This document shows, piece by piece, positions 1 to 10,986 of a stretch of DNA of 64,000 bases. The notes under the pieces were generated by a model, which saw only the letters and a list, made by a program, of their open reading frames with translations, was not told the origin of the DNA and ran no database searches. Position 1 is the stretch's first letter. Every line of letters starts with the position of its first letter. The DNA is taken from assembly GCA_025531455.1 (NCBI GenBank), contig JAMYHL010000014.1, positions 310,001-374,000 of the forward strand, read 5' to 3'. A program made the position numbers and the translations under genes. Source of the stretch: Apiotrichum sp. Y4204 (lineage: Eukaryota > Basidiomycota > Tremellomycetes > Trichosporonales > Trichosporonaceae).

Positions 1-2647
1 ACGGGCCGTAGGTCTTGAGGACGTGGCGGCCGGCAAAGCCCATGGAGCAGAGGCCGTGGAGGATGGGCTTCTTGAAGCCACCCATGGCGGCAATCTGGGG
101 GTCAATGTGGAGCGGGTTGTAGTCGCCCGAGAGACGGTAGATGGCGGCCTGGTCCTCCGAGGTCTTCTCCTCGACAACGGCGTCGGGGGCGCGCTGCGGC
201 GGGGTGTTGTTGGCCGAGGCGTTGCCGCGGTCGGCACCGGTCTTCTGGCCGCCAAAGCCACCCGAGCCACGGAGGAAGACAGTCGACTGGTTCTCAAAGA
301 TGAGCTTGCCAGTTGCCTTGTCACGGGTCTCGGTGAGGGAGGTGACGGCAGCGGCCTTGCCCTTGTCGAGGACCTCACGGAGGTAGGGCTGGTTGACAAG
401 AGTGCCCTCGGTGGGGATGTCACCGTGGATCTTGAGGTACTGCTCGCCGTGGAGGAGCTTGGTGGGGTTGAAGTTGGGGACAAAGTCGTTGTAGTCGATG
501 CCGGCCGAGCTGACGAACTGGGGAATGACACCAAAGGTGGGGAGAGCGCCAAAGTTGTCGGCGTTCTCGTAGGTGTAGTCGAGCTCAGAGGCGTGGGCGC
601 CAATGCCGAGGTTGTAGAGCATGACGTCGCGGGGCGAGAAGACGTACTCGCCGGTCTCGTAGGTCGCACGCTTGGCCTTCTTGATCTCCTCAGTGTCCTT
701 CTCGTCGATGAACGACTCGCGGTCGGCGCCACCATCGGCGCCCTCGACAACGTTGGTGAAGTTCTCCATGATCTGCATGAACGACTCCTGGGTGGAGGCG
801 GGGTGGGTCGAGCCAGACTTGAAGCTAGTGATCTCGGACCACTTGGCGGCGATCTGCTCGGGGGTGGGGATGCGGTTGTTGGGGAAGACGGCACCAGCGG
901 TGCGCTCCCAGCGGAGCTGGGCGGCGAAGCCACCGAACGACTCGTAGATGGTGCCGGTGACCTTGACCTCCTTGGAAGTAAGGTAGCCAACAATGGGGGC
1001 AAGGTAGTCGGCCTTGAAGGTCTGGACCATCTCCTTGGGCCAGACAGTCTCGGTCATGGCGGTACCGGCACGGGGGGCGATAATGTTGACAAGAACGTTG
1101 TTCTTCTTGCCCTCAATAGCGAGCGACTTGCCGAAGCCGATGATGGCGGCCTTGGCGGTACCGTAGTTGGCTTGGCCGTGGGCACCGTAGATGCCGTTGG
1201 GGGAGGAAGTGACGACGATGCGGCCGTACTTCTGCTCCTGCATGTAGGGCCAAGCGGCCTGGCAACACTTGTAGGTGCCGCGGAGGTGGACGTTCATGAC
1301 CTGGTCCCACATCTGCTCAGTCATGTTGACAAAGGCCTTGTCGCGGAGGATACCGGCGTTGCAGACGAGAACGTGGATCTTGCCAAACTTGTTGATGGCA
1401 GTCTGGATGATCTTGTCACCGTCCTCGGCCGAGCAGACAGCGGCGACGGCGTCACCGCCGAGCTTCTTGCACTCGTCGACGACCTGGTCGGCGTTGGCCT
1501 GGACAACGTCGTTGATAACAACGTTGGCGCCGAGCTTGGCGTACATGTGAGCGTAGGCGCGGCCAAGACCGTTGCCCGAGCCAGTGATAACGACAGTCTG
1601 GCCCTTGTAGTCGATCGGGGGGCCCTGCTCGTTGGGGCCGAGCTTCTTCTGGGCCTCAACAACGGGGAGCATGTCGTTTCCGGGGTTGACCTGCTTGGCG
1701 TCGGTAAAGTCCATAACGTCCTTCCAGTGGGCGGCAACGGCGGAGGGGGTGAACGACTTGTCGTCGGTCTTGTAGACCCATCCGCGGGCACGCTCCCAGC
1801 GGAGCTCCGAGTAGAAGCCACCACCAAGCTCAAAGATGCGGCCACCGACGTCGGGGCCGTTGCGGGCAGTGAGGACACCGACGAGGGGAGCGATGAACTC
1901 GGGGTTGAGGGCCTTGAGGACGTCCTCGGGCATAACAGTAGCAGTCATGGCCGAAGCGGCGAGGGGCACAATGGTGTTGGCCTTGATGTTGTACTTGACA
2001 CCCTCGGCGGTGAGCGTCTTGGAGAGCACGACGAGACCCATCTTGGCGGCCGAGTAATTGGTCTGGCCACCGTTGCCGTAGATACCGGCGGGGGAGCAGG
2101 TGTTGACGACACGGCCCCACTTCTGCTGGCGGAAGATGGGCCAGACCGCCTTGGTCATCGAGTAGGCGCCCTTGAGGTGGACCTCCTGGATCTGGTCCCA
2201 CTTCTGGTCGGTCATCTTCTTGAAAGACGAGTCGCGGAGGATACCGGCGTTGTTGATGAGGACGTGGACGGTGCCAAAGGCCTTGACGGCCTGGTCGACG
2301 ACCTTCTGGCCCTCCGAGACGGATCCGACGGCAGCGACGGCCTGGCCACCGGCTGGGCGTTAGTGTCTGTGTGGCAAGGAGGGATTCTACAGAATTTGGC
2401 AAGTGATGGGAACTGTAAGCGGCACGATGGCCGTGGATCCGGCCGTGGGAAGCCGGCTTCCTGGGGTATTGTACTCACCCTTGCGGATCTCCTCGACAGC
2501 GGCGTCGGCGGCCTTCTGCGAGACATCGTTGATGACGACCTTGGCGCCGCGTGCGCCGAAGAAGTGGGCGTAGCCGAGACCGATACCGCCACCACCACCG
2601 GTGACGAGGACGACAAGGTCCTTGAAGTCGAGCTGAGGCGCGGACAT
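1..2647 (-). CDS. FOX2: Peroxisomal multifunctional beta-oxidation enzyme (FOX2/MFE-2), 3' end cut by window
   Basis: Catalyses the second and third steps of peroxisomal beta-oxidation: 2-enoyl-CoA hydration and (3R)-hydroxyacyl-CoA dehydrogenation. Exons are 2647-2479 and 2352 to beyond base 1. The single intron (2478-2353) starts GTGAGT and ends CTAACGCCCAG. Two SDR domains lie in tandem. The first has TGGGGGIG at residues 16-23, NNAG at 90-93 and the YxxxK pair Tyr156/Lys160. The second has TGSGNGLG near 313-320, CNAG near 388 and YGTAK near 453. The chain then runs into a MaoC/hot-dog hydratase-2 domain with a YNPLHIDP-type motif and a PILHGLC stretch, about 30 residues before the window edge. 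This SDR-SDR-hydratase order is that of fungal Fox2. About 840 residues are present of the roughly 900 usual for the family, so only the C-terminus, including any peroxisomal targeting signal, is missing. An open frame on the opposite strand is a shadow. Confidence 0.96.
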
Positions 2648-3687
2648 ATTGTCGCGGAGTCTAGGGGAGGGGGAGGAGTGTGATGCTAAGGACGTGAGTC
2701 CGGTTTGTGGGTCTAAGATAAACTAGATTTGTGGATGCAATATGGGGGAGCTTTTACGGAGCTCAACACGACAGAGACAGATGAGAGAGAGAGAGAGAGA
2801 GAAAGTGAGATGCTAAGTTGAGAGGAAGAGAGAGAGAAAAAAAAAGAAGAGGATGGATGTTGATGGATGTTAAGTGCGGTAGCGAGAGCGTGTGTGGGAC
2901 CGGCGACCGGCGCCACCGCACCCAGCCAGCCAGCAGTTGGGTCGTGCACACACATATCCGGCTCTCTCTCGGCCTGGTTACCGACCGACACTGCCCCGGC
3001 AACAGGCGTGCGCCGTGACCCATTGTGATCCTCTCCTCTCCTCGCGTGCCCACTCGCGCCACTCGCCTACTTTCGTGCTCATTCTGTGCACCTCTTAGGG
3101 CCTCTCGGTCTGCATTGCCCGCAACGTGTTGAAGTGCAATGCGTGCCGTGCCGGGTGCCCGAGTTGCAAGCCGTTGGCAGCCATGTGGGTGGAAGATTCG
3201 TTCACTTTCCCACCCAGCATCCACCACTCTCTATATTATTATCGTTCGGATCTCAGTGTCTCGCATTACCCGGATATAACTGGTGCTGGCCGCTTGGTGA
3301 CGTGGCTGGGCAGAGGATGGACCGGTTATATCTCCTTGTGCCACTGCCATTGGCGGGCTGCCGTCTAGTTCCGGATATGCTAACAATTCCCTAATGTAAT
3401 CCAATTAGTATCATGTATTCGCAGTTCGTAATTCACAGATTGCATTCCATTAGGAGTGGATTTTCATGGCTGACACTCCGGCCGCCGCGGCCCCTACGGC
3501 CCTTACAGCCAGAGTGACCGTACCACCCCGCCGGGCATCTCGGACCCGACCCAGTGTCCATCGCCCCTCTGGCGGCGTCTTTCCCCGCGCCTGCCGGCCC
3601 CGTCCACAACGCGGCCTCCATCCACCGCGCAGCGCCGATGTGTATCTACAGCCACAGTTATAGCCAACTACATCCAGCTACAGCCCG
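2648..3687. other. Intergenic: FOX2 upstream region and PLP2 3' flank
   Basis: No gene is seen here. Bases next to the FOX2 start form a purine-rich leader on the plus strand, including a GA dinucleotide run (about 2787-2803) and further GA/A-rich tracts to 2852. On the FOX2 strand this is a CT-rich leader, common upstream of fungal start codons. The rest is non-repetitive. Short open frames here have no recognisable domain or splice context. Confidence 0.6.
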
Positions 3688-4995
3688 CTACATGTCAAAG
3701 TCGCTGTCGTCGCTGTCCTCCACCCGGCTTGCGCCGAGCCCGCCGCCAGCCCGGATCCCGCCGCTGCGGGCATTCACCGTCCCGACGTCGCCGCCGTCCG
3801 AGTCGTCGTCGCTCCCGTCCGCGAAGCGCGCCTTGCGCAGCGCGGGAGAGGGCTTCTCCAGCGCCGTGTACCGGATCAGCAGGGCCTCGAGTTCTGTGGA
3901 ATGTCAGTGATTTCGAAGCATGGTCTTGAACGCCGCGCCGGTCGGACATGGCCTTCAGCGGGCATGTCTGCAATCTGGCTTCATCGCCGCTCAAGTGCTG
4001 CACTTTCTTTGCTTTATGGGGCTGTGGAGGCCCGAGAGGCCCGAGAGGCCCGAGGAAACTCAAGGAGACTCAATGAGCCCAATGGGGCTCGACCTTCGGT
4101 CTTCCCATTGGCCTTCCCGTCGGCCTCCGCCTTGCCCTTGTGGCTCGTGCTGATAAGATCAAAATCCCAAGATACAGCTGCCGCTCGCTTCTGCTCGCTC
4201 GGCAATACCCAACCCCGCACCCCACCCCCATATTCGCACTCACCGCGCACAGTGGTCTTCATGCCATTCATGCCGGCACCGGCCACGAGGTTTCCGACCA
4301 TGTCGCCGTTCCGGTAAATGAGGAGGGTGGGGACGTTCTTGTCGGGGTAGTTTGGGATGCAGAGCTGCGCGGGGATCGAGAGGAACTTTGTCTCGGGGTG
4401 TGCCGCCGCGAGCTGCTGCAGCAGCGGGCGCAGGTGCTGCGAGAGCGGGTTCCTGCTGTGAGAAACGAACAGAAGTTGTGTACACTGTACACTCACGAGT
4501 CCTTGAAGAGGAAGACGACGACGCCGGTGCCTTTCAGCTTGCGCGCACGCACCATTGCGGGTTTCCGCTCGTCCCCACTGTCCTCCTCGCTCTCGGGATC
4601 CTCCTTGCCCTCGGCATTGAGCTTGCTCCCCTCAGTGACCTGGCGCACAAAGTCGTCGCGGCCAAGCGGCTCCATGCTCCCGAACCGCCCCTTCTTCTCC
4701 TCGGCGCGCATCTCTGCAATCCGGCGCCGACGGTAATCCTCAAACATGCGCTCGTCGTCCGAATCGAGATTCTCCCCCTCGAGCAGCGTGCCCAGCGTGT
4801 CGGCGTCTGCGGTGGATGCGACGGCGCGCACGACGTCCGCCTGCGTAATGTGCGGAATGTCGGGGGAGGGCGAGCGCGACGGCGGCTTGGGCGGCAGGAT
4901 GCCGTGTGCGCGCAGCGCGTCGTTGCTGCCGTCAGCGCTGCTAACGCGGGAGCAGTAATGACTCACAACTCGGTGTCCTCGTTGGGGTTGTGCAT
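3688..4995 (-). CDS. PLP2: Phosducin-like protein, PLP2/PhLP2-PhLP3 type (CCT chaperonin co-factor)
   Basis: A cytosolic thioredoxin-fold protein whose family helps CCT/TRiC fold actin and tubulin. Four exons: 4995-4967, 4925-4497, 4455-4244, 3893-3688 (291 aa). Junctions restore conserved residues. Exon 1 encodes MHNPNEDTE and joins in mid-codon to FNDALRAHGILPPKP, the hallmark N-terminus of PhLP2/3 (tEWNDiLRxkGIlPPK). An acidic helix follows (ERMFEDYRRRRIAEMR, then KGRFGSMEPL). The thioredoxin-like part holds FLSIPAQLCIPNYPDKNVPT and LLIYRNGDMV, and the tail is acidic (EDSDDSDFDM). The third intron (4243-3894) is about 350 nt, much longer than the other two (41 nt each). It is divergent from the SET-domain gene and shares its roughly 630-bp upstream region. 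Confidence 0.9.
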
Positions 4996-5622
4996 CGTGT
5001 TGCGTGACAAGGTGGGTGGGTGGTGTCAATACGCGGCATTACGTCGTGCAGAAGAGTGCTCGGAGTGCTGTTCGCTGTTCGCTGTCGTCGTCGCCGACTT
5101 TTGCGTTTCCAGCACGAAACGTGGCTTGCCAATGGAGCATCCTCTGGGGCTCCGCATCTTTTGCCACCTGCTCCACTCTTCACACTGCTCGTGATTTTAC
5201 GTGATACACCAATTTTTGGATGCTGTGTGTGTTGTCTTATCATGTGATCAGCGGTGGATCAGCGCGGATCATTCATGTTGTGCTTTTAGACAGTTGATGG
5301 TGTCTTCTCGAACATTACAGCACCTTTTCCCCATCCCCGCCGGCCACAACCCCCACACCCAACATTCCAAAGGTTCCAACGTTCCGTCGCGTCGGCTCGT
5401 GATCTCGTGACCCGTCGACGTGTCTTGTCGAGTCGATATCTCGAGACACTATCGCGCTCGATAGTGATATACAAGCGCACAGAGGACGTTCCGGTATCTG
5501 CATCCCCTTGCAACACCGCTATCCAGGTGTAGAAGATAGACACAGTGTGGCTGCTGTACCCGCCCATAGAGCGCAGTTACACAATAGACATCCTCACCGC
5601 CTAACCCCACCCGTATCACACA
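4996..5622. promoter_or_regulatory. Shared divergent upstream region of PLP2 and the SET-domain gene
   Basis: About 630 bp between two start codons that face away from each other, so both promoters must lie here or overlap the genes. Near 5420-5475 there are short palindromic stretches around tcgatatctcgaga and gctcgatagtgatatac. No clear TATA element or known factor site was identified. Assignment as a bidirectional promoter rests on gene orientation only. Confidence 0.5.
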
Positions 5623-7245
5623 ATGGTCGACCCGCACGCGGGGCAGGACAAGACGGTCGCGGCGCTGCTCGACTGGCTGAGCACGTTCAAGGGCTTCTAC
5701 AACAAGCTCACTCTTTTGTCCGCGAATAGTGCGTAGCAGCCGAAACCCCGGGTAGTCACCACCGTTTACTAACCCCCTCCCTAGATGCGGGACGTGGTCT
5801 CTTCGCGTACTCGAAGGCTTTGCAGGTGGGTATCAGAGAATGCGCATGACGAGGTGCACGAGGCCACCAAACTAACTTCCCAGCCCGGAGAACCCATGCT
5901 CGTCATCCCGGCGCCAGCCCTCCTGAACCCACTCACGCTCGCCGCCTCGCCGCTGAACACGATCCCGCTCGAGCTCTTCCCATCGACGACGCCCTCATCA
6001 CCAGGCGGGGCCGAGCGGCTGACGACCACCCAGCTGCTGACGCTGCACCTCGCGCTCGCGCGCGACCCGAAGCAGCGGCACAAGAGCGAGTGGCAGATCT
6101 TCATCGACTCGCTGCCCTCCTTCCGCCCGCTGCACCCCCTCACTTGGGTTATCCCGGACAGCGACGCGCCGCTCGACGCGTGGTGGCCCCGCCTCGAGGA
6201 GAGCCTGAGCGAGAGTGTGCGCGTCAAGATTGCGGCGGTTAAGAGGCGGTACGTCGCGGACCTCGCGCTGCTGAGGAAGGTGCTGGTGAGTTTTGGCTGG
6301 GCTTGATGTTCCTGTGCGGATATCTGACGGCAGCGCACGCAGGAGCCGTTCGCGGGCCAGAAGATGAACGAGGCGATAAGCGACGAAACCATCCTCTGGG
6401 CATGGCTCAACGTCAACACGCGTACGGTCGCCATGCCGCTGGGCCTTTCCGAGCCGCCGTCCGAGTGGCCGGTTAACAACCACTCGTTTGTCCCGCTGCT
6501 CGATATGATCAACCACTCGTCCATTCCTCAAGTTTTCTGTCCCAAGCCGGAACCCCTCCCGTCGATGAGCATCGTCTCGAAGCGCCCGATGCGCGGCGGC
6601 ATGCGCCCCAATGCCAACATGCGCCTCACGCCAGGCAAAGTCGACCTCGTGCTCTTCGCCCCGCTCCGTGGTCTCGACGAGGGCGAGGAAGTCACCTTTC
6701 TCTACGGGCCGCACTCGAACGCCATGCTCTTCGCAGAGTATGGTTTCACGGAAGTCGACGAGGTCGGGGACACGTGGTGGCCGAATGGCGACGTCGATGT
6801 CCAGCCGTGGCTCGAGGCGATATGGGAGGCAAAGGGGGGGACAGACGCCAAGCGCCGCGTACTGGAAGACGCGGGGATGTGGGGCCACGCGCGCTTGGCC
6901 GCCAACGGGGGTGAGCCGCAGCCCTCTCTCGGGCTAATGGCCGCGCTGGGCGTCCTCTTCTCCCCCGACGACAGTGTGTTTACCCCGTCATCTCTGCGCG
7001 CCGCCGCGTTCGGGCGCACAGCGACGCTCGCTGCCCGTGCCGAGCTCGCGGCCATCTGCGCCTCGGTCCTCTCCGACGCGGCCGAGTGCCGCTCCGACGT
7101 GGCGGCGCTCGCGGCGCTCGCGGGATCAGACAAGGACAAGGCCGAGGCGCTGCGCACGGCCCGCGCACTGCTCCGCGAGGAAGTGCACATCGCCGAGGGG
7201 GTACGCAAGCTCGCTGCTGAGGGCGGCGCGATCCCCGGATTCTAA
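5623..7245 (+). CDS. SET-domain protein lysine methyltransferase (Rubisco-LSMT/SETD3-SETD6/Rkm-like)
   Basis: Predicted S-adenosylmethionine-dependent protein lysine methyltransferase of the split-SET class. The substrate cannot be told from sequence; ribosomal or translation-factor lysines are typical for yeast relatives. Exons 5623-5728, 5785-5825, 5884-6285 and 6343-7245 join to 483 aa, with all junctions GT-AG. The SET N-terminal motif NAGRGLFAYSKAL is assembled across the first two introns, which supports the splicing. The insert domain follows (WQIFIDSLPSFRPLHPLTW). The core motif LLDMINHSS carries the conserved NHS. The C-terminal SET motif is EEVTFLYGPHSNAMLFAEYGF. The C-terminal 150 residues are Ala-rich and helical, like the Rubisco-LSMT substrate-binding domain. 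Confidence 0.9.
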
Positions 7246-7881
7246 CACCCCCCGATCAGCAATCTTTGAAAGAGACACGATTCACGACCTCCTCGGATAA
7301 AGAAATAGAAACTACTCATTTATGTGCCTGTGTTCATAGCTGTATTGTATGTAAGGCGTGTCTACGATCTGCGATCTGCGATCTGCGGGGATGATGGCCG
7401 AGGACGCTCATTCCTCCAAACTAAGCTGGAAGTGAATCCCTACTTGTCAGAAAGCTCAAGGTACGAAGACGTATTGCCAAGGCAACACGATCTGCCCTGT
7501 ATCAAGGGCCAGCACGAGCGCACGAGGCGCTGAACGAAACGGAATGCGGACGACCAAGGCAGTACAGCACAGTGTTCTAACGTTCCAGCAACCTCTGCTG
7601 GATGTGAAACCATCCGACATGCTTGATTTCTGGAAGCAGCCAACTAGCCACGGGCGATATGGATGAGCAGCCGCCTCCCGGCAGAAGATGCTTTTAAGAA
7701 TATAAACAGTACGAGACGGCGTGACTGCTCGGGATAGCCAGGATCGCGTTATGGTCAGTGTCCTCTGTGCGTCTTGTCTTTGTACTCGGATTTATGTCGT
7801 GATCAACTATAAGACACTGGTCTGGGTCTACATGCAACAAAGTGTTGGCGAAACGCATTGTACACATGCTCAATTGCAAGC

Positions 7882-7947
7882 TGTACATGCTGTACACGCT
7901 GGCACGTGTCAGCCCAAGCTGACAATTGACAAGCTATGTACATGCTG
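7882..7947. repeat. Short direct repeat tgtacatgctg (two copies)
   Basis: Copies at 7882-7892 and 7937-7947, each adjoining partly palindromic gtacatg/gtacacg sequence. Could be a factor-binding cluster upstream of ANT1 or chance; no family is assigned. Confidence 0.35.
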
Positions 7948-8738
7948 ACAAGACATGCAGCCTGTAGATCCACCGCCCGCGGCGATGTGCAGCCTGTTTG
8001 TCCGCCGACCATCTCCGGGAGGTGACCGTCCTCATTGGATCTGAGGATCATTGGCCTCATTGGATCATTCGCAAACACACGGACGGGTCATCGGCCTCGT
8101 CCGTGAGGATTCGCGGAATCGGCCTCTATCGGACTTGTCCACAACAACTACTCCTACTACTTCTTCACGGGCCGCGGAATACATGATTACATGAACGGCC
8201 CCACGCCACGGATGCGTGGAGCGAGAACAGAGTGTGCATTGTGCGCTGCGCGCTGCGCGCAGCGTTATGCGATGCGTGATGCGAGTGATGCTGTGGCGTT
8301 GCGCTTTGCTTTACGGCTTCACGGCCTTGAGGGTTACTGCATTACTGTTTTGCCCGGCTATGGAGCCGTCGCGAGGACCGGAGGCGTTGCGCCCACCCTG
8401 GCCGCGGCCCCGTCCTCCGGGTGTTTTGGCGGCGCCAGCCGGTGAGCCCGGGAGCGATCGGTGGAGGCGGTGGAGTTGCGGACTTGGCTGGCGACAGCTG
8501 TCTGGGGGGCTGGGGGCTGGGGGGGCGTTCGGTTTCAGTCGGAGCACCATGCATGCATATGTGCACGAGTGCAACAGGCGGAGGCGGCGAGGAGGAGGAG
8601 CTGGAGTTTTGTGCATCGAATGCAGAGTGTAGCGCCAACGGGAGCAGGATTGGTGGGTGGGTGGGAGTGGGTTTGTACCTCTCACGCAGCTTGCGCTCTC
8701 TTGCCGTCTGGGTTGCTGTTTCCGCGATTGTTGTGCAA

Positions 8739-8756
8739 CATCATCATCATCATCAT
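8739..8756 (+). repeat. (CAT)6 microsatellite
   Basis: Six perfect CAT units about 120 bp upstream of the ANT1 start codon, probably in the leader. Confidence 0.8.
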
Positions 8757-8876
8757 CTCTCACTCGGCCCACACAAACCTCTACTCCACCAGTGGCTGAC
8801 TCTTTTGACTCCCATCAATTCTCTTGTTTTGCCGTTTGCCATCTTCCGCCTCCTCCCCACACACCACATATCCACA

Positions 8877-10546
8877 ATGGGCGACTCTGCGATCCATGCT
8901 CTGGCCGGCGCGGTCGGCGGCGGCGCCGCAATGGCGCTCACCTACCCGCTCGTCAACCTCTCCACGCGCGCGGCGGTCGCCACGAAGAAGAACCCAGACG
9001 AGAACATTGTGCAGGCCATCGCGCGGACCCTCAAGGCCGAGGGCGTTGCGGGCCTCTATTCCGGCCTCGCGTCCTCCCTCTTCGGCATCGCATACACTAA
9101 CGGCGTGTACTATGTATGTATCTGAGAGTTTGTGGAGCGAGCCTTGAGCCCGAGCCTCGAGGCTCGACTACCACCTCTCCCCCACCTCTATTTCCTCCCG
9201 GCTCACTTCTGACACCAGCTCTTCTACGAGGAGACCCGCTCGAACATCATCCGCCGCCGCCCCAAGGGCGTGCCCGCCAGCAGCGGCCTCAGCACCGGCG
9301 AGGGCATCGTCGCCGGTCTTATTGCCGGTGAGTTGAGGATGGGACGGGCGGGTAGGGGGCGTACGGTGTGCAGCTCTCGAGGTCTGCACTGATGCTGTGG
9401 TTGTCGGTCGCTGGGCGAGCGCGCGCGTTTTCCAACTTTGACGTTTCGTTCCCGCATTGCCCACCTACCGTAACTGCTGCCTTGTAGCTGCAGTTCCCCA
9501 CAGTTGACTGTTCCCTCCGCTGACCACAGGCTCGATCACGACGCTCCTCACCTCCCCCGTGTGGACGGTGCAGGCGTACCAGTCGACGCGCTCTGTCGCC
9601 GCCGACGGCGAGAGCAAGCCGCCCACCGCGATGGAGGCCGTCAAGGCCATTGTCAAGCAGGACGGCATCAAGGGCCTCTGGCGCGGTCTCGGCCCCGCGC
9701 TCATCCTCGTCATCAACCCTGTCATCCAGGTGAGTTTCGTCGAATGGAGCAGGTAAAGGAGTCGAATGGAGGCAGGCGTTACCGGAAGCCGAGATTTGCG
9801 GTTTGCAGTCTGCAGATTGAGCTTGCATTTGAGATTGTTTGGTTTCATTCGCCGTTTCATGCTCCTCCAGTACCGCCGTGCCACTGTCACGCAGCGGCCC
9901 GCGCCGCCGGCGCCGGCCGCGTCGCCTTGCTCCGCCTCGCTGACCGCAGTACACGACGTTTGAGCGCATCGTCTCGCTCCTGCTCAACTACCGCGCCGCC
10001 AAGATTGGCAACGCCGCCCCCGCCGGCCGCTCGTCCCTCACCGACCGCGACCTCTTCCTCCTCGGCGCCGTCTCCAAGCTCATCGCCACCGGCGTGACCT
10101 ACCCTTACGTGAGTGCTGGCGCCTGCTGGCCGTCGAGTGGAACCCAGCCCAATATCCGACTCCACATCTCGCACCATTGCTTACACCCAGCTCGTGGTCA
10201 AGTCGCGCCTCCAGGCCGCGACCCACAAGTACAGCTCGAGCGTCAAGGCCGTCCTCGAGATTCTCAAGCGCGAGGGCCTTTCGGGTATGTATCGCAGTAT
10301 TTCCGAGGGGCCGTGCGAGCGAAGCGGGCGGGTGCATGGCCGACAAAGGTCCAAGCACAGCCCGCCTAGCCCGCGGCCCACCCGACTTGCCCATACTGAC
10401 TCACAGGACTGTACGCCGGTCTCGGCCCCAAGCTCCTCCAGTCGGCGCTCACCGCCGCGTTCATGTTCGTCGCCCAGCGCCGCATCTACGAGTTTATCAA
10501 GCGCCTCATCATGCTCGTCCAGGCGCGCCGTATCGCCCGTGCCTAA
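8877..10546 (+). CDS. ANT1: Peroxisomal adenine nucleotide carrier (ANT1/PMP47, SLC25A17-like)
   Basis: Mitochondrial-carrier-family protein of the peroxisomal type, which exchanges ATP for AMP across the peroxisomal membrane so that fatty acids can be activated inside. Six exons: 8877-9113, 9219-9327, 9530-9729, 9950-10108, 10191-10284, 10407-10546 (312 aa). Three carrier repeats are visible. Repeat 1 has TYPLVNLSTR and ends near EGVAGLYSGL. Repeat 2 has SPVWTVQAY and GIKGLWRGLGPALILVINP. Repeat 3 has TYPYLVVKSRLQA and EGLSGLYAGLGPKLLQS. The degenerate second signature with SPxWTV and the Pro-containing sixth helix fit the PMP47 branch better than inner-membrane ADP/ATP carriers. The C-terminus is short and basic (QARRIARA). 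FOX2 and PEX11 lie within 20 kb. Confidence 0.88.
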
Positions 10547-10986
10547 GCGCGCGGAGTCCGAGCCGCGGGAAAAAGCGAAGGCCGTAGATCTCAAACTGCT
10601 AAATACGAAATTTCCTCCCCCTTGTCGAGAAGAGTCTCGCGAGAGGGATTGTATGGATGTAGCTGAAGCTGTGCAAGTGAGGGCAAGTGCGGTCAGAGCC
10701 AGTAAATGGGATGAACGAGGCTGGCCGGTCGGCAGAGGTCGGCAGACTCCGAACTCCGATCCGACGGGTATCGAATGTGGTGAATCGCCATTTGTGGCCT
10801 TGTGGCCGTGTTGCCCTGTGGCCTTTGTCAACTAATACCCCATATCCGTTCTGAGACAACGCCGTTGGCGCTAGCATCAACAGATTAGATATCCCACCGG
10901 CGCGCGCCGCCTCGCTTTTAGATCTTCAGACAATGGCATGCTGCAAATAACTAGACAGATACAACTCTGGACAACTTCCCAGATCC
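10547..10986. terminator. Convergent 3' ends of ANT1 and the acidic hypothetical gene
   Basis: About 440 bp between two stop codons that face each other. It holds the 3' untranslated regions and polyadenylation signals of both genes, by position only. Nothing else is recognised. Confidence 0.4.

Larger units (their letters stand above)
7246..8876. other. Intergenic: 3' flank of SET gene and ANT1 upstream region
   Basis: About 1.6 kb with no recognisable gene. It contains a triple repeat of cgatctg (about 7366-7388), two copies of tgtacatgctg, duplicated cctcattggatc segments (8032-8068), an alternating GC-rich stretch near 8239-8262 and a CAT microsatellite. The last 150 bp before the ANT1 ATG are pyrimidine-rich, as expected for a leader. 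Confidence 0.55.

Noticed and set aside
23..2683. An 886-codon open frame on the plus strand across the whole FOX2 gene
   Set aside because: Leu/Val/Gly/Asp-rich with no domain, an exact antisense shadow of a GC-rich, codon-biased real gene with strong motifs.
5785..7208. Minus-strand frames of 250-300 codons opposite the SET-domain gene
   Set aside because: Mirror images of the biased codons; only the plus strand carries SET motifs and coherent splice sites.
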